A DNA stretch of 64,000 nucleotides from Kitasatospora purpeofusca (GTDB taxonomy: Bacteria; Actinomycetota; Actinomycetes; Streptomycetales; Streptomycetaceae). Position 1 is the stretch's first letter. Every line of letters starts with the position of its first letter. Both the position numbers and the translations under genes were made by a program. Of this stretch, positions 1 to 10,266 are shown piece by piece. A model generated the notes under the pieces. It did not search any database. It worked only from the letters and a program-made list of their open reading frames with translations, and had not been told where the DNA came from. The DNA lies in assembly GCF_000718025.1 (NCBI RefSeq), contig NZ_JODS01000003.1, forward strand, positions 310,001 to 374,000, written 5' to 3'.

Positions 1-509
1 GGCTCGTCCAGGAACAGCACCTCGGGCCGTCCGAGCAGGGCCATCGCCAGGTCGAGGCGGCGGCGCTCGCCGCCGGAGAGCTGCTTGACCCGGACGCCGC
101 GGCGGTGGCCGAGGCCGACCAGCTCCAGCGCCTCGTCCAGGGGGCGGGCGTGGCTGGTGATGCCGGCCCAGGCGCGGCCGGTCTCGCCGACGGTGAGGTC
201 GCCGGGGAAGCCGCCCTCCTGGAGCATGATGCCGATCCGTGGGCGGACGGCGGCCCGCTCCCGGTGCGGGTCGTGCCCGAGCACCCGGACCCGGCCCCCG
301 GTCGGGGCGGCGAGGCCCTCGATGAGTTCCATGGTGGAGGTCTTGCCGGCCCCGTTGGTGCCCAGCAGGGCGAACAGTTCGCCGCGGCCGACGGTCAGGT
401 CGACGCCGCGGACCGCGTGGTAGCGGTCACCGCCGGTGCCGTAGTGGCGGTTCAGGTCGGTGACCTCGATCACGGGGTCGCCGGCGGCGTGGGGCTGGCT
501 CGTTTCCAT
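1..509 (-). CDS. ABC transporter ATP-binding protein (partial, DrrA-like)
   Basis: This is the N-terminal 169 or so residues of an ABC-type ATPase; the gene runs off the left edge of the window. The Walker A motif GTNGAGKT is near residue 50, followed by a Q-loop (LQEGG), the signature LSGGE near residue 142 and Walker B ending LFLDEP near residue 165. The order and the RRRLDLAMAL sequence after the signature fit the daunorubicin-resistance (DrrA/CcmA-like) export family, which normally pairs with a downstream ABC-2 permease lying outside the window. The ATG at 509 is the only good start. A palindrome 80 bp upstream (589-602) may be its operator. The exported substrate cannot be told. Confidence 0.9.
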   Translation of the reverse strand, partial: METSQPHAAGDPVIEVTDLNRHYGTGGDRYHAVRGVDLTVGRGELFALLGTNGAGKTSTMELIEGLAAPTGGRVRVLGHDPHRERAAVRPRIGIMLQEGGFPGDLTVGETGRAWAGITSHARPLDEALELVGLGHRRGVRVKQLSGGERRRLDLAMALLGRPEVLFLDE

Positions 510-588
510 GTCTCAAGCCTTCCGCCGACCGGGCCGCGCGGGCAGTGCGCGGTCTCACCGGAACCCGGTGCGGATCCACGGGTCGGCG

Positions 589-602
589 ATGACAAATGTC
601 AT
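589..602. promoter_or_regulatory. Palindrome upstream of the ABC gene, possible operator
   Basis: ATGACA-AA-TGTCAT is a perfect inverted repeat with 6-base arms and a 2-base spacer. It is AT-rich compared with its surroundings and sits about 80 bp upstream of the ABC ATPase start. Its shape suits a dimeric regulator; which one is unknown. Confidence 0.45.
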
Positions 603-675
603 GGGTGCCCGCGGGATTCCACCGGGACGGGAAACGCCGAAGGGCCCTCTCTTCCGAGAGGACCCTTCGTACTGG

Positions 676-748
676 AGCGGACGACGAGATTCGAACTCGC
701 GACCCTCACCTTGGCAAGGTGATGCTCTACCAACTGAGCCACGTCCGC
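676..748 (-). tRNA. tRNA-Gly(GCC), copy 1
   Basis: Read on the minus strand, the cloverleaf has acceptor arms GCGGACG/CGTCCGC, a D-arm with GGTAGAGC, an anticodon loop TTGCCAA (anticodon GCC), a T-arm with GTTCGAATC and a T discriminator base. CCA is not encoded. It is nearly identical to the copy 38 bp upstream on the same strand. Confidence 0.97.
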
Positions 749-785
749 AGGATGGAACTATTGAGTTGTACTGCTCGCTACTGCG

Positions 786-858
786 AGCGGACGACGAGAT
801 TCGAACTCGCGACCCTCACCTTGGCAAGGTGATGCTCTACCAACTGAGCCACGTCCGC
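786..858 (-). tRNA. tRNA-Gly(GCC), copy 2
   Basis: This has the same 72-base body as the copy at 676-748, with anticodon loop TTGCCAA and matching acceptor, D and T arms. The two lie head to tail 38 bp apart and probably form one transcript. They serve GGC/GGT codons, which are very common in this GC-rich DNA. Confidence 0.97.
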
Positions 859-985
859 CTGGTGCCTGGGGCACCTGCCGCCTCTCCGGATCTCTCCGTT
901 GCGGCGACGAGGAATACTCTACAGCATCTTTCGGGGTGGTCGCCCCACCCTTCTGGCGAGGGTGGGACGACCGGGGCCGGGGCGG

Positions 986-1303
986 TCAGTTCGCCTCGGC
1001 GAAGGCCTCGTAGACGTGCTTGGGGATGCGGCCGCGGGCGGGCAGCTCCATGCCGCGGGACTGGGCCCAGGCGCGCACGGCGGCCGGGTCGGGGGTGAGG
1101 GCGGTGCGGCGGAAGGACTTTCCGGTACGGCTCTGGCGGCGGCCGGCCGCGACGAACGGGGCGAGGGCCTCCCGCAGCTTTTCCGCGTTGTCCACGGACA
1201 AATCGATCTCGTACGACTTCCCGTCGACGCCGAAGTGGACGGTTTCTGCGGCTGCGCCGCCGTCCAGGTCGTCGGAGAGCGTGACAACTACACGCTGAGC
1301 CAT
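986..1303 (-). CDS. lsr2: Lsr2-family nucleoid-associated protein
   Basis: A 105-residue Lsr2 homologue: a small H-NS-like protein that bridges DNA and silences AT-rich, often foreign, genes. The N-terminal dimerisation half begins MAQRVVVTLSDDL and carries the typical YEIDLS segment. The C-terminal DNA-binding half ends in the AT-hook-like PARGRIP motif near residue 92, whose RGR inserts into the minor groove. The ATG at 1303 was chosen because the protein then begins exactly as the family does; longer in-frame extensions are unconserved and arginine-rich. It is transcribed away from purS, with a 466-bp gap between them. This pairing of lsr2 and purS is common in streptomycetes. Confidence 0.95.
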   Translation of the reverse strand: MAQRVVVTLSDDLDGGAAAETVHFGVDGKSYEIDLSVDNAEKLREALAPFVAAGRRQSRTGKSFRRTALTPDPAAVRAWAQSRGMELPARGRIPKHVYEAFAEAN

Positions 1304-1769
1304 GGGTGTCAATCCTCTCGGGCAATTCGGCCGACAAGGGCGCGGGTGCGCCCCGGGGCCTGATGTGCACCCTTCGCCCAAGTGCATACGGGCAGGCCGG
1401 ATGGCCGTGCCGGATACGCAGCACTCGCCGCGGCAGGTGGCCCTATTCTGCACCCGAAGCGGGGAGAAATCGAAGAGTCCGGCTTTCTTTTCCGGATATT
1501 CACGTGTCTTCGTCGGCCGCCGGATACCCGTGCACTCGGCTGGCCGATCTGTCCGGAGTGCCGGTATTCGGGTGCTCTTCGGTGGTTCTCGCGGGGGTTC
1601 CGGAATCCGGCGAAAAGGGGCACCCGGCGGGGGGTGGTGGGCGGGTGGAGCCCTTGTGGCGTAAGGGTCGTCGGTCTACGCGCGTCACCGTCCCCGGCCA
1701 GCAAACACGCTCGAAACCCCCGGTAGTCTGGAGTTCCCCCGCCTCACGAAGACACCACCGGGAGTGCCA
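1304..1769. other. Intergenic region between lsr2 and purS
   Basis: This 466-bp divergent spacer holds no credible gene. It should contain both promoters. A possible -10 box for purS, TAGTCT at 1724-1729, lies 40 bp upstream of the start, but I see no convincing -35 box. Confidence 0.5.
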
Positions 1770-2024
1770 GTGGCACGCGTCGTAGTCGACGTCATGCTCA
1801 AGCCGGAGATCCTCGACCCCCAGGGACAGGCGGTGCAGCGCGCGCTGCCCCGTCTCGGATTCACCGGGATCTCCGACGTCCGCCAGGGCAAGCGTTTCGA
1901 GCTGGAGCTGGAGGGCCCGGTCGACGACGCCGCGCTCGCCCGTATCCGCGAAGCCGCCGAGACCTTTCTCGCCAACACCGTGATCGAGGACTTCACCGTC
2001 CGCGTCGAGGAGGACGGCAAGTGA
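1770..2024 (+). CDS. purS: Phosphoribosylformylglycinamidine synthase, PurS subunit
   Basis: An 84-residue PurS, the small dimeric scaffold that joins PurQ and PurL to form the split FGAM synthase of purine biosynthesis (step 4). The sequence has the family's MARVVVDVMLKPEILDPQG start and the conserved VIEDFTV segment near the C-terminus. Two in-frame GTG codons are possible. The one at 1770 is preferred because the GGGAG at 1759-1763 is then 6 bases away and the protein begins as known PurS proteins do; the GTG at 1764 abuts the ribosome site. Its stop overlaps the purQ start by four bases (GTGA), so translation is probably coupled. Confidence 0.95.
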   Translation: MARVVVDVMLKPEILDPQGQAVQRALPRLGFTGISDVRQGKRFELELEGPVDDAALARIREAAETFLANTVIEDFTVRVEEDGK

Positions 2025-2697
2025 CCACCCGCGTCGGCGTCGTCACTTTCCCCGGCTCCCTCGACGACCGCGACGCCCGGCGCGCGGTCCGCCTGGCCGG
2101 CGCCGAGCCGGTCGCCCTCTGGCACCGTGACAAGGATCTCCACCAGGTCGACGCCGTCGTCCTGCCGGGCGGATTCAGTTACGGCGACTATCTGCGCTGC
2201 GGTGCGATCTCCCGGTTCTCGCCGGTGATGGAGACCGTCATCGAGCAGGCCCGGCAGGGAATGCCCGTTCTCGGTATCTGCAACGGCTTCCAGGTGCTGT
2301 GCGAATCCCACCTGCTGCCCGGCGCGCTCACCCGCAACGACTCGCTGCACTTCGTCTGCCGCGACCAGAAGCTGCGGATCGAGAACAACGGCAGCGCCTG
2401 GACCCGGGATTACACCCCCGGGCAGGAAATCGTCGTGCCGCTGAAGAACGGCGAGGGCCGCTTCGTCGCCGACGAGCGGGTCCTGGACGAGCTGGAGGCC
2501 GAGGGCCGGGTGGTCGCCCGTTACCTCGACGTCAACCCCAACGGTTCGTACCGTGACATCGCCGGCATCACCAACGCCGCCGGCAATGTCGTCGGTCTGA
2601 TGCCGCACCCGGAGCACGCCGTGGAGCCGCTCACCGGTCCCACCACCGAGGGCCTGGGCTTCTTCACTTCCGTACTGAAGCAGCTGGTGAACGCCTG

Positions 2698-2698
<1 letters not shown>
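2021..2698 (+). CDS. purQ: Phosphoribosylformylglycinamidine synthase, PurQ subunit
   Basis: A 225-residue class I glutamine amidotransferase that releases ammonia from glutamine for FGAM synthase in the cytoplasm. The catalytic cysteine lies in GICNGFQVL (about residue 86) and the His-Glu of the triad in MPHPEHAVE near residue 198. PGGFSYGDYLR marks the oxyanion-hole region. Its length is typical of stand-alone PurQ. The GTG start overlaps the purS stop by 4 bases, and the stop overlaps the purL ATG by one base (TGATG), so purSQL is a tightly coupled operon giving near-equal subunit amounts. Confidence 0.96.
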
Positions 2699-4953
<2,255 letters not shown>

Positions 4954-4969
4954 TCGGCAGCGCTGCCGC

Positions 4970-5010
4970 CCGAGGGGCGGACGGTCCTTCCCGGACCGTC
5001 CGCCCCTCGG
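4970..5010 (+). terminator. Hairpin terminator after purL
   Basis: A perfect 18-bp GC-rich stem (4970-4987 with 4993-5010) and a 5-base TTCCC loop start 17 bp after the purL stop. There is no T-run, as is usual for streptomycete terminators. It sits only 16 bp ahead of the next start codon. Confidence 0.8.
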
Positions 5011-5025
5011 CGTATGTTGGGCCCC

Positions 5026-5853
5026 ATGCCTGCCAAGTCCCGTACCTACCAGCCCGCCAGGGTGGCCGCCGCGCTCGCGGCGCAGACCGGGGCGCTGCGC
5101 GACGCCGTCCGGCGGCTGTGCGAACGCCCCGACGCCGAGGAGTCGCTGACCCGGCCGACCAGGCTCGGGGAGTGGCGGGTGCGCGAGCTGCTGGCGCACC
5201 TCGCCGTCCAGATCGAGTGGCTGCCGGCGCACCTCGACGATCCGGTGGAGGGCCGGGCGCCGTTGGACCTGCCGCGCTGGGTGGAGCGGGTCGGCGCCCT
5301 CGGCCCGCTGCTCGACGAGCAGGCCAGGGCGCGGGCGGCGGACGGGTTCGACGGTGACCCGGCTTCGGTCGCGGCGGCCTTCGACCGTGCCGCCGACGCG
5401 CTGCTCGGCGCCCTGGCCCGGCCGGAGGCGGCCGATCCGGCCCGGCGCTTCGAGATCCGGCTCGGCTCGATGGCGCTCACCGACTTCCTGGTGACCAGGC
5501 TGGTCGAGACCGTGGTGCACGCCGACGACCTGGCCGACGCGCTCGGCCCGGACGCCTTCCCGCACGACCGGCAGGCGGTGGCGGCCGTCACCAGGATGCT
5601 GGCCGACGCCTTCGCCGAGCTGGTGCCCGGCGGCGCGGTGGAACTCCGGGTGCCGCCGTACGCGGTGGTGCAGGCCGTCGAGGGGCCGCGGCACACCCGG
5701 GGCACCCCGCCGAACGTGGTCGAGACCGATCCGCTGACCTGGATCCGGCTGGCCACCGGCCGCGCCGACTGGGCGGACGCGGTCGACTCCGCCGCGCTGT
5801 CGGCCAGTGGCGAGCGCAGCGACCTGCGGACGTACCTGCCGGTGCTGGCCTGA
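5026..5853 (+). CDS. Maleylpyruvate isomerase-family / sterol-carrier-like protein
   Basis: A 275-residue protein of the mycothiol-dependent maleylpyruvate isomerase superfamily (TIGR03083-type, DinB-like four-helix bundle) with a C-terminal sterol-carrier-like part. The diagnostic segment TRLGEWRVRELLAHLA near residue 45 matches the T-x-x-W-x-v-x-x-l-l-x-H-l signature with its metal-ligand histidine. A second histidine is in ETVVHADDLADAL. Family members use mycothiol as cofactor, but many have no known substrate. The ATG at 5026 (MPAKSRTYQPARV) fits homologues better than the in-frame ATG at 5014. It follows the purine operon but is separated by a terminator, so a purine role is not implied. 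Confidence 0.75.
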   Translation: MPAKSRTYQPARVAAALAAQTGALRDAVRRLCERPDAEESLTRPTRLGEWRVRELLAHLAVQIEWLPAHLDDPVEGRAPLDLPRWVERVGALGPLLDEQARARAADGFDGDPASVAAAFDRAADALLGALARPEAADPARRFEIRLGSMALTDFLVTRLVETVVHADDLADALGPDAFPHDRQAVAAVTRMLADAFAELVPGGAVELRVPPYAVVQAVEGPRHTRGTPPNVVETDPLTWIRLATGRADWADAVDSAALSASGERSDLRTYLPVLA

Positions 5854-5870
5854 CCCGGGATCCCCGTCCC

Positions 5871-5924
5871 CGGAGGCCCGGCCGGTCCCTGGAGCTCCGG
5901 CCGGTCCCGGAGGCCCGGCCGGGC
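5871..5924. repeat. Repeated GC-rich element between convergent genes
   Basis: The 15-base CGGAGGCCCGGCCGG occurs at 5871-5885 and again at 5908-5922, with GGAGCTCC between. The unit is itself partly self-complementary and could act as a terminator for both convergent genes. Confidence 0.45.
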
Positions 5925-6911
5925 TCAGGGGACGGCGGGACCGCTCAGGTAGCTGCCGTCGGCGCTGTACGGCCAGGCGTTGGCCGTGCAGCCCTTGAGG
6001 CCGTAGATCTGCTGCATCATCGCGGGCGCCGGCTTGCCGGGGCCGGGGCAGCCCTCGTGGCCGTGGCCGATCCGGTGGCCCACCTCGTGGTTGACCACCA
6101 GGGCCCGGTACTCGTCGATCGGACCGCTGAACTGGGGCGAGCCGACGGTCCAGCGCTTGACGTTGACCACCACCTGGTTGCCGACGTTGCAGTTCACCTC
6201 GCCGTGGGTGTCCAGACCGGCCGCGCCGCAGATCCGGTCCACGGTGGCGGGGGAGGCGATCTTCACGGTGAAGTCGTAGGCCCCGGAGGAGACCAGCTGG
6301 AAACCGTTCCTGCGGTCGTTGGTCCAGCCGCGCTTGTCGGCGAGGATGCCCTGGATCTGGGCGGCGGAGGCCGTCGGGTCGATGCCGATGCCGTCCTCGA
6401 CCTCGACCCGGTAGCGGCGGACGGTGCCCCGGCCGACCGGGTCGGCGGAGCCCTGGGCGACGGTGAAGGTGCCGGCGCCCTTGGCCGGCGGGGTCTCCGG
6501 GCCGCCCGGCGGCGGGGCGGCGGTGGGCGCGGGCGGAGCGCCGGTCGTGACCGGTGCCGGGGCGGTGGCCGCCGGGGGCACGGAGGGCGGCGCCGGGGGC
6601 ACCGGGGTGGCGGGCGCGGCCGGGGCGGCGGTGGCGGTGCCGTCCGGCGGGGCGACCCTGGCCTGGGCGGTCCGGTCGGCGCCGGGCAGCGCGTCGGGGC
6701 GGTTCACGACGAACAGCGTGCCGCCGAGGATCAGCACCGCGGCGACCAGCGCGGTGAGCATGCCGGGCCCGAGCCGGCGGCGCGGCGGGCGCCGACGGCG
6801 GGAGCCCGCTCCGCCGCGGGGCCGAGCGCCGGATCCGCCCGTGCGGCGCGCCGGGCGCCCCCCGGGGTGTGCGGCGGTACGGGAACGGCGGACGGGACTG
6901 CTTGCGGGCAC
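5925..6911 (-). CDS. DUF3152 membrane-anchored secreted protein, metzincin-like
   Basis: An exported protein of about 328 residues. An Arg-rich cytoplasmic tail is followed by one membrane segment (about 51-69, GMLTALVAAVLILGG), then a Pro/Ala-rich linker, then the DUF3152 domain. That domain holds HEVGHRIGHGH near residue 290, which fits the zinc-protease pattern HExxHxxGxxH, and an AMMQQIYG segment placed like a Met-turn. Four cysteines could form disulphides outside the cell. An extracytoplasmic metalloprotease role is inferred from the motif and is unproven for the family. The start is uncertain: GTG at 6911 has AGAAAG 7 bases upstream, while GTG at 6983 would add 24 residues. It converges on the isomerase-like gene. 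Confidence 0.8.
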   Translation of the reverse strand: MPASSPVRRSRTAAHPGGRPARRTGGSGARPRGGAGSRRRRPPRRRLGPGMLTALVAAVLILGGTLFVVNRPDALPGADRTAQARVAPPDGTATAAPAAPATPVPPAPPSVPPAATAPAPVTTGAPPAPTAAPPPGGPETPPAKGAGTFTVAQGSADPVGRGTVRRYRVEVEDGIGIDPTASAAQIQGILADKRGWTNDRRNGFQLVSSGAYDFTVKIASPATVDRICGAAGLDTHGEVNCNVGNQVVVNVKRWTVGSPQFSGPIDEYRALVVNHEVGHRIGHGHEGCPGPGKPAPAMMQQIYGLKGCTANAWPYSADGSYLSGPAVP

Positions 6912-7035
6912 GCTGGGGCTTTCTGTCGACCCGTGGGGCCGCGGAACCTCGAACTGACGTGCGCGCCCCCCTGGCCCGCCCACCCTGGCATGGCGGACCG
7001 GTGAATGTCCACGTACGAGGTATGCACAGAACGGA

Positions 7036-7075
7036 CAAAAACCGCCCCCGGTGTCCTGTCGGGCACCGGGGGCGG
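7036..7075 (-). terminator. Intrinsic terminator of the DUF3151 gene
   Basis: On the minus strand, a 12-bp GC-rich stem (7064-7075 with 7042-7053) is followed directly by a run of five T. That is a classical rho-independent terminator, 37 bp past the stop of the gene at 7112. Confidence 0.85.
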
Positions 7076-7111
7076 CGGGTCGCGAGCGGTCGGGGCACCG
7101 ACCGTCGGGGG

Positions 7112-7525
7112 TCAGCCCAGGGTCGCGGCGGCGGTCGGCGAGCTGTCCCGGAGGAACTGCGCGCAGCGCTCCGCCTCCTCCTTCTCCTCGATCGCGGCGG
7201 CGGCCCGGCCGAGCGCGTGCAGCGCCCGCAGGAAGCCGCGGTTCGGCTCGTGCTCCCACGGCACCGGGCCGTGGCCCTTCCAGCCGCTGCGGCGCAGCGC
7301 GTCCAGGCCGCGGTGGTAACCGGTGCGGGCGTAGGCGTAGGACTCCACGACCCGGCCGGCCGCGAAGGCGTCGTCGGCGAGCTGGGCCCAGGCCAACGAG
7401 GAGGTCGGGAACTTCGCGGCCACCTCGGCCGGGGAGGCGCCGCCGGCCAGCAGCTCCAGCGGGCCGGGCTCGGCGGGCAGGTGCGTCGGGGCGGGACCCC
7501 CGAGGAGGTTCTCGTGAATGCTCAT
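7112..7525 (-). CDS. DUF3151 family protein
   Basis: A 137-residue cytoplasmic protein of the actinobacterial DUF3151 family. It begins MSIHENLLGGP and contains the family's FPTSSLAWAQLADDAF segment and a central YAYARTGYHRGLDALRRSGW stretch. The helical repeats look TPR-like, suggesting a protein-binding fold, but no function is established. The ATG at 7525 was chosen because homologues start there; an in-frame ATG at 7552 adds an unconserved Gly/Pro stretch. It lies 55 bp downstream of fructose-bisphosphate aldolase on the same strand, so it may be cotranscribed with it, and it ends at a clear terminator. Confidence 0.8.
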   Translation of the reverse strand: MSIHENLLGGPAPTHLPAEPGPLELLAGGASPAEVAAKFPTSSLAWAQLADDAFAAGRVVESYAYARTGYHRGLDALRRSGWKGHGPVPWEHEPNRGFLRALHALGRAAAAIEEKEEAERCAQFLRDSSPTAAATLG

Positions 7526-7580
7526 GCCCCCCAGTGAACCACCGGGGGGCACGAGCGCAGGACCACTGGGGGCAGGGCCG

Positions 7581-8603
7581 CTACTTCAGGCGGTTGCCCG
7601 CGGAACGCAGCTGCTGGGCGGCCTCCAGCACGCGCGCGGCCATGCCGGCCTCGGCGAGCTTGCCCCAGGTGCGCGGGTCGTAGGTGTTCTTCCGGCCGAC
7701 CTCGCCGTCGACCTTCAGCACACCGTCGTAGTTCTGGAACATGTGCGCCACGACGGGGCGGGTGAAGGCGTACTGGGTGTCGGTGTCGAGGTTCATCTTC
7801 ACGACGCCGTTCTCCAGCGCGGTGGCGATCTCCTCGGCGGTCGAGCCGGAGCCGCCGTGGAAGACGAAGTCGAACGGGTCGTTCTTGCCGTACTGCTTGC
7901 CGATCGCGTCCTGCAGCTCGCGCAGCAGCTCCGGCTTCAGCACGACGTTGCCCGGCTTGTAGACGCCGTGCACGTTGCCGAAGGAGGCGGCCAGCAGGTA
8001 GCGGCCCTTCTCGCCCAGGCCCAGGGCCTCGGCGGTGCGGACGGCGTCGTTGACGGTGGTGTACAGCTCGTCGTTGATCTCGTGGGTGACGCCGTCCTCC
8101 TCGCCACCGGTCGGGGTGATCTCGACCTCGAGGATGATCTTGGCGGCGGCGGCCTGGGCGAGCAGCTCCTGGGCGATGGCCAGGTTGTCGCTCAGGGTCT
8201 CGGCGGAGCCGTCCCACATGTGCGACTGGAACAGCGGGTTCTGGCCCTTGGCCACGCGCTCGGCGGAGACCGCCAGCAGCGGGCGGACGTAGCCGTCCAG
8301 CTTGTCCTTCGGGCAGTGGTCGGTGTGCAGCGCGACGGTGATGTCGTACTTGGCGGCGACGATGTGCGCGAACTCGGCGAGCGCGACGGCGCCGGTCACC
8401 ATGTCCTTGTTGTGCTGGCCGCCCAGGAACTCCGCGCCGCCGGTCGAGATCTGGATGATGCCGTCGCTCTCGGCCTCGGCGAAACCGCGCAGCGCGGCGT
8501 GCAGGGTCTGCGAGGAGGTCACGTTGATCGCCGGGTAGGCGAACTTGCCCGCCTTGGCCCGGTCCAGCATCTCGTTGTAGATCTCGGGAGTTGCGATGGG
8601 CAT
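7581..8603 (-). CDS. fba: Fructose-bisphosphate aldolase, class II
   Basis: A 340-residue zinc-dependent aldolase that cleaves fructose 1,6-bisphosphate to DHAP and glyceraldehyde 3-phosphate, and runs in reverse in gluconeogenesis. Zinc and catalytic residues are visible in ALHTDHCPKDKLDGY (about residue 95-109), EVEITPTGGEEDGV (about 160-173), SFGNVHGVYKPGN (about 208-220) and the phosphate-binding HGGSGS (about 252). The NLDTDTQYAFTRP segment is typical of the E. coli FbaA-like class IIA. The ATG at 8603 is set by homology and by an AGGAG ribosome site 13 bases upstream. Confidence 0.97.
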   Translation of the reverse strand: MPIATPEIYNEMLDRAKAGKFAYPAINVTSSQTLHAALRGFAEAESDGIIQISTGGAEFLGGQHNKDMVTGAVALAEFAHIVAAKYDITVALHTDHCPKDKLDGYVRPLLAVSAERVAKGQNPLFQSHMWDGSAETLSDNLAIAQELLAQAAAAKIILEVEITPTGGEEDGVTHEINDELYTTVNDAVRTAEALGLGEKGRYLLAASFGNVHGVYKPGNVVLKPELLRELQDAIGKQYGKNDPFDFVFHGGSGSTAEEIATALENGVVKMNLDTDTQYAFTRPVVAHMFQNYDGVLKVDGEVGRKNTYDPRTWGKLAEAGMAARVLEAAQQLRSAGNRLK

Positions 8604-8972
8604 GCGAATCCGCTCCTGTCGGTGTGCGGCGTACGGACGGTGCTGTCCGACGCTGTGTACGCCTGGTGACGACTCCGGGGTACCGGGGCCGGTGCGCGGC
8701 TCTGCGTGCGGCTTGACCGGTACCGAGGTCAGAGGCAGCGGCCGCGGAGCGGCGATGAGGGTGTTCGCCACCGCGGGCCGGTCGCCGGTGCCATCTTCCC
8801 AGAATGCCCACCGCCTCCACCATGCGGCCCGCCAGTCGGGACGGCCGCCCCCGGCAGCCGCCGTTCCCGGGGCCGCGCCCCGGGGGCGGCGGTGACGTGC
8901 GACGAAAGGACGATCACCCACCAACCCCCTGGGGCGAGGCTCGAACAAAGACGGGCCCGCTATCCTGCGGCC

Positions 8973-9698
8973 GTGGACTACAACCAGCTGGCCGTCAATC
9001 TGCTCGACGCCAAATCACTGATCTCGTCCCTCGGTGCGATCGGGCTGATCGCGATCATCTTCGCGGAGACCGGCCTGCTGGTCGGGTTCTTCTTCCCGGG
9101 TGACTCGCTGCTCATCATCGCGGGTGTCGCCGCCTCGAGTGCCGCCTCGTCGGTCCTCGGCGAGGGCCACCGACTGCCGATCGCGACCCTGCTGATCGGG
9201 GCGCCGATCGCGGCGATCGCCGGCGCCCAGCTCGGGCACCAGATCGGGGTGAAGGTCGGACCCAAGATGTTCGACAAGCCCGAATCGAAGATCTTCAAGC
9301 GCGAGTACGTGCAGAAGGCCGAGGAGTACTTCAACCGCTTCGGCCCCGGCAAGGCCGTCGTGCTCGCCCGCTTCATGCCGATCGTCCGGACCTTCCTGAA
9401 CCCGGTCGCGGGCACCCTGGAGATGCCGGCCAGGACCTTCTTCCTCTGGAACGTCGTCGGCGGCGTGCTGTGGACCGAGTCGATGCTGCTGATCGGCTAC
9501 TTCTTCGGTGACGCGCTCGCCCCGGTGATCGACAAGTACCTGATCCCGGCCGTGCTGCTGATCGTGCTGCTGTCCATCTCGCCGATGCTGGTCGAGGTGC
9601 TCCGCGAGCGCCGCAAGAAGAAGGCCGCCGGCCCCGAGGCCGAGAACGCCGACGCCGACGCCGTCCAGGCCGGTGGCGGCCGGCACCGGCGCGGCTGA
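8973..9698 (+). CDS. DedA family membrane protein
   Basis: A 241-residue inner-membrane protein of the DedA/SNARE-associated family; members act in lipid-carrier (undecaprenyl phosphate) recycling and membrane homeostasis. The hallmark F-F-P-G-D (GFFFPGDSLLI, about residue 40) and the later ARFMPIVRTFLNPVAGTLEM motif with its essential arginines (about 131-150) are both present. Four to five membrane segments can be seen, and the C-tail is rich in Arg/Lys. The GTG at 8973 lacks a ribosome site, but TATCCT at 8961-8966 lies 6 bases before it, so the message may be leaderless. The gene ends just before the unusual hairpin zone at 9721-9860. Confidence 0.88.
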   Translation: MDYNQLAVNLLDAKSLISSLGAIGLIAIIFAETGLLVGFFFPGDSLLIIAGVAASSAASSVLGEGHRLPIATLLIGAPIAAIAGAQLGHQIGVKVGPKMFDKPESKIFKREYVQKAEEYFNRFGPGKAVVLARFMPIVRTFLNPVAGTLEMPARTFFLWNVVGGVLWTESMLLIGYFFGDALAPVIDKYLIPAVLLIVLLSISPMLVEVLRERRKKKAAGPEAENADADAVQAGGGRHRRG

Positions 9699-9720
9699 GC
9701 CCTCCACGCCTTCCACGCCT

Positions 9721-9860
9721 TCCACCGAGGACAACGGCCGGGGGCCCCCGGGGGTTTGCCTGTCACAGAACACCGGCCCCCCCCCCCACACCCAACGGGC
9801 GGGGCCCGGGGGTTTTTGCACTAAAAACCCCCCGGGGCCCCGGCCGTTGTCCTCGGTGGA
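9721..9860. repeat. Large inverted repeat with poly-C tract and nested hairpin
   Basis: The outer arms are 20 bases and perfect (9721-9740 against 9841-9860), and partial complementarity continues inward through G/C blocks and T/A runs. Inside lies a second strong hairpin (about 9799-9842) with GGGGGTTTTT against AAAAACCCCC around a short loop, plus a run of about ten or more C at 9777-9787. The zone sits exactly where pyrE loses its C-terminus. It could be a bidirectional terminator or a sequence-assembly scar. Confidence 0.8.
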
Positions 9861-10213
9861 ACCCGGCGGCCCTTGACCTCCGGGCCCTCGATCCGGCGCT
9901 GCAGGCCGTGCGCCTTGCCGGCCTTGCGGACCACGAAGGCGTCCAGCTCACGGCCGCGCGCGGCGGCGGCGTGCAGCATCGCGGCGGCGACCGGGTCGGC
10001 ACCCAGGGTCAGCCCGCCCACGGCGTCGTACTCCAGGTGCGAGGTGGCGTCCAGCATCACCCGGCCGACCAGCGGGGCGGCCTGGCCGTCCAGCGTGATC
10101 CGGCGCAGGTCGACGTAGTAGTCGGCCTCCTTGCCGGAGGAAAGGGTCACCTTGCCGTGGACGACGGCCTTGTTCTTGATCTGTGCCAGCAGGGCGTCGC
10201 GGTCGTTGCTCAT
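9821..10213 (-). pseudogene. pyrE: Orotate phosphoribosyltransferase, C-terminus missing
   Basis: The first 112 or so residues are a clean PyrE (step 5 of pyrimidine synthesis, orotate plus PRPP to OMP), with KAVVHGKVTLSSGKEADYYV at the start, the VVRKAGKAHGLQ lysine motif and GPEVKGRR. The family's next segment, the PRPP-binding loop of the type VLVVEDTSTTGGS, and the last 60-70 residues are absent. Instead the frame continues into the hairpin/poly-C zone as a short unrelated tail. A product without the PRPP loop cannot be active. The ATG at 10213, preceded by a TAGACT -10 box, may be leaderless; ATG 10219 is also in frame. Either a real deletion or an assembly fault has removed the 3' end. 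Confidence 0.85.
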
Positions 10214-10266
10214 GGACATTCAGTCTAGGGCCTGCCCCGGCGCGGGGCCGGTCGGCGGGTGTCCGG

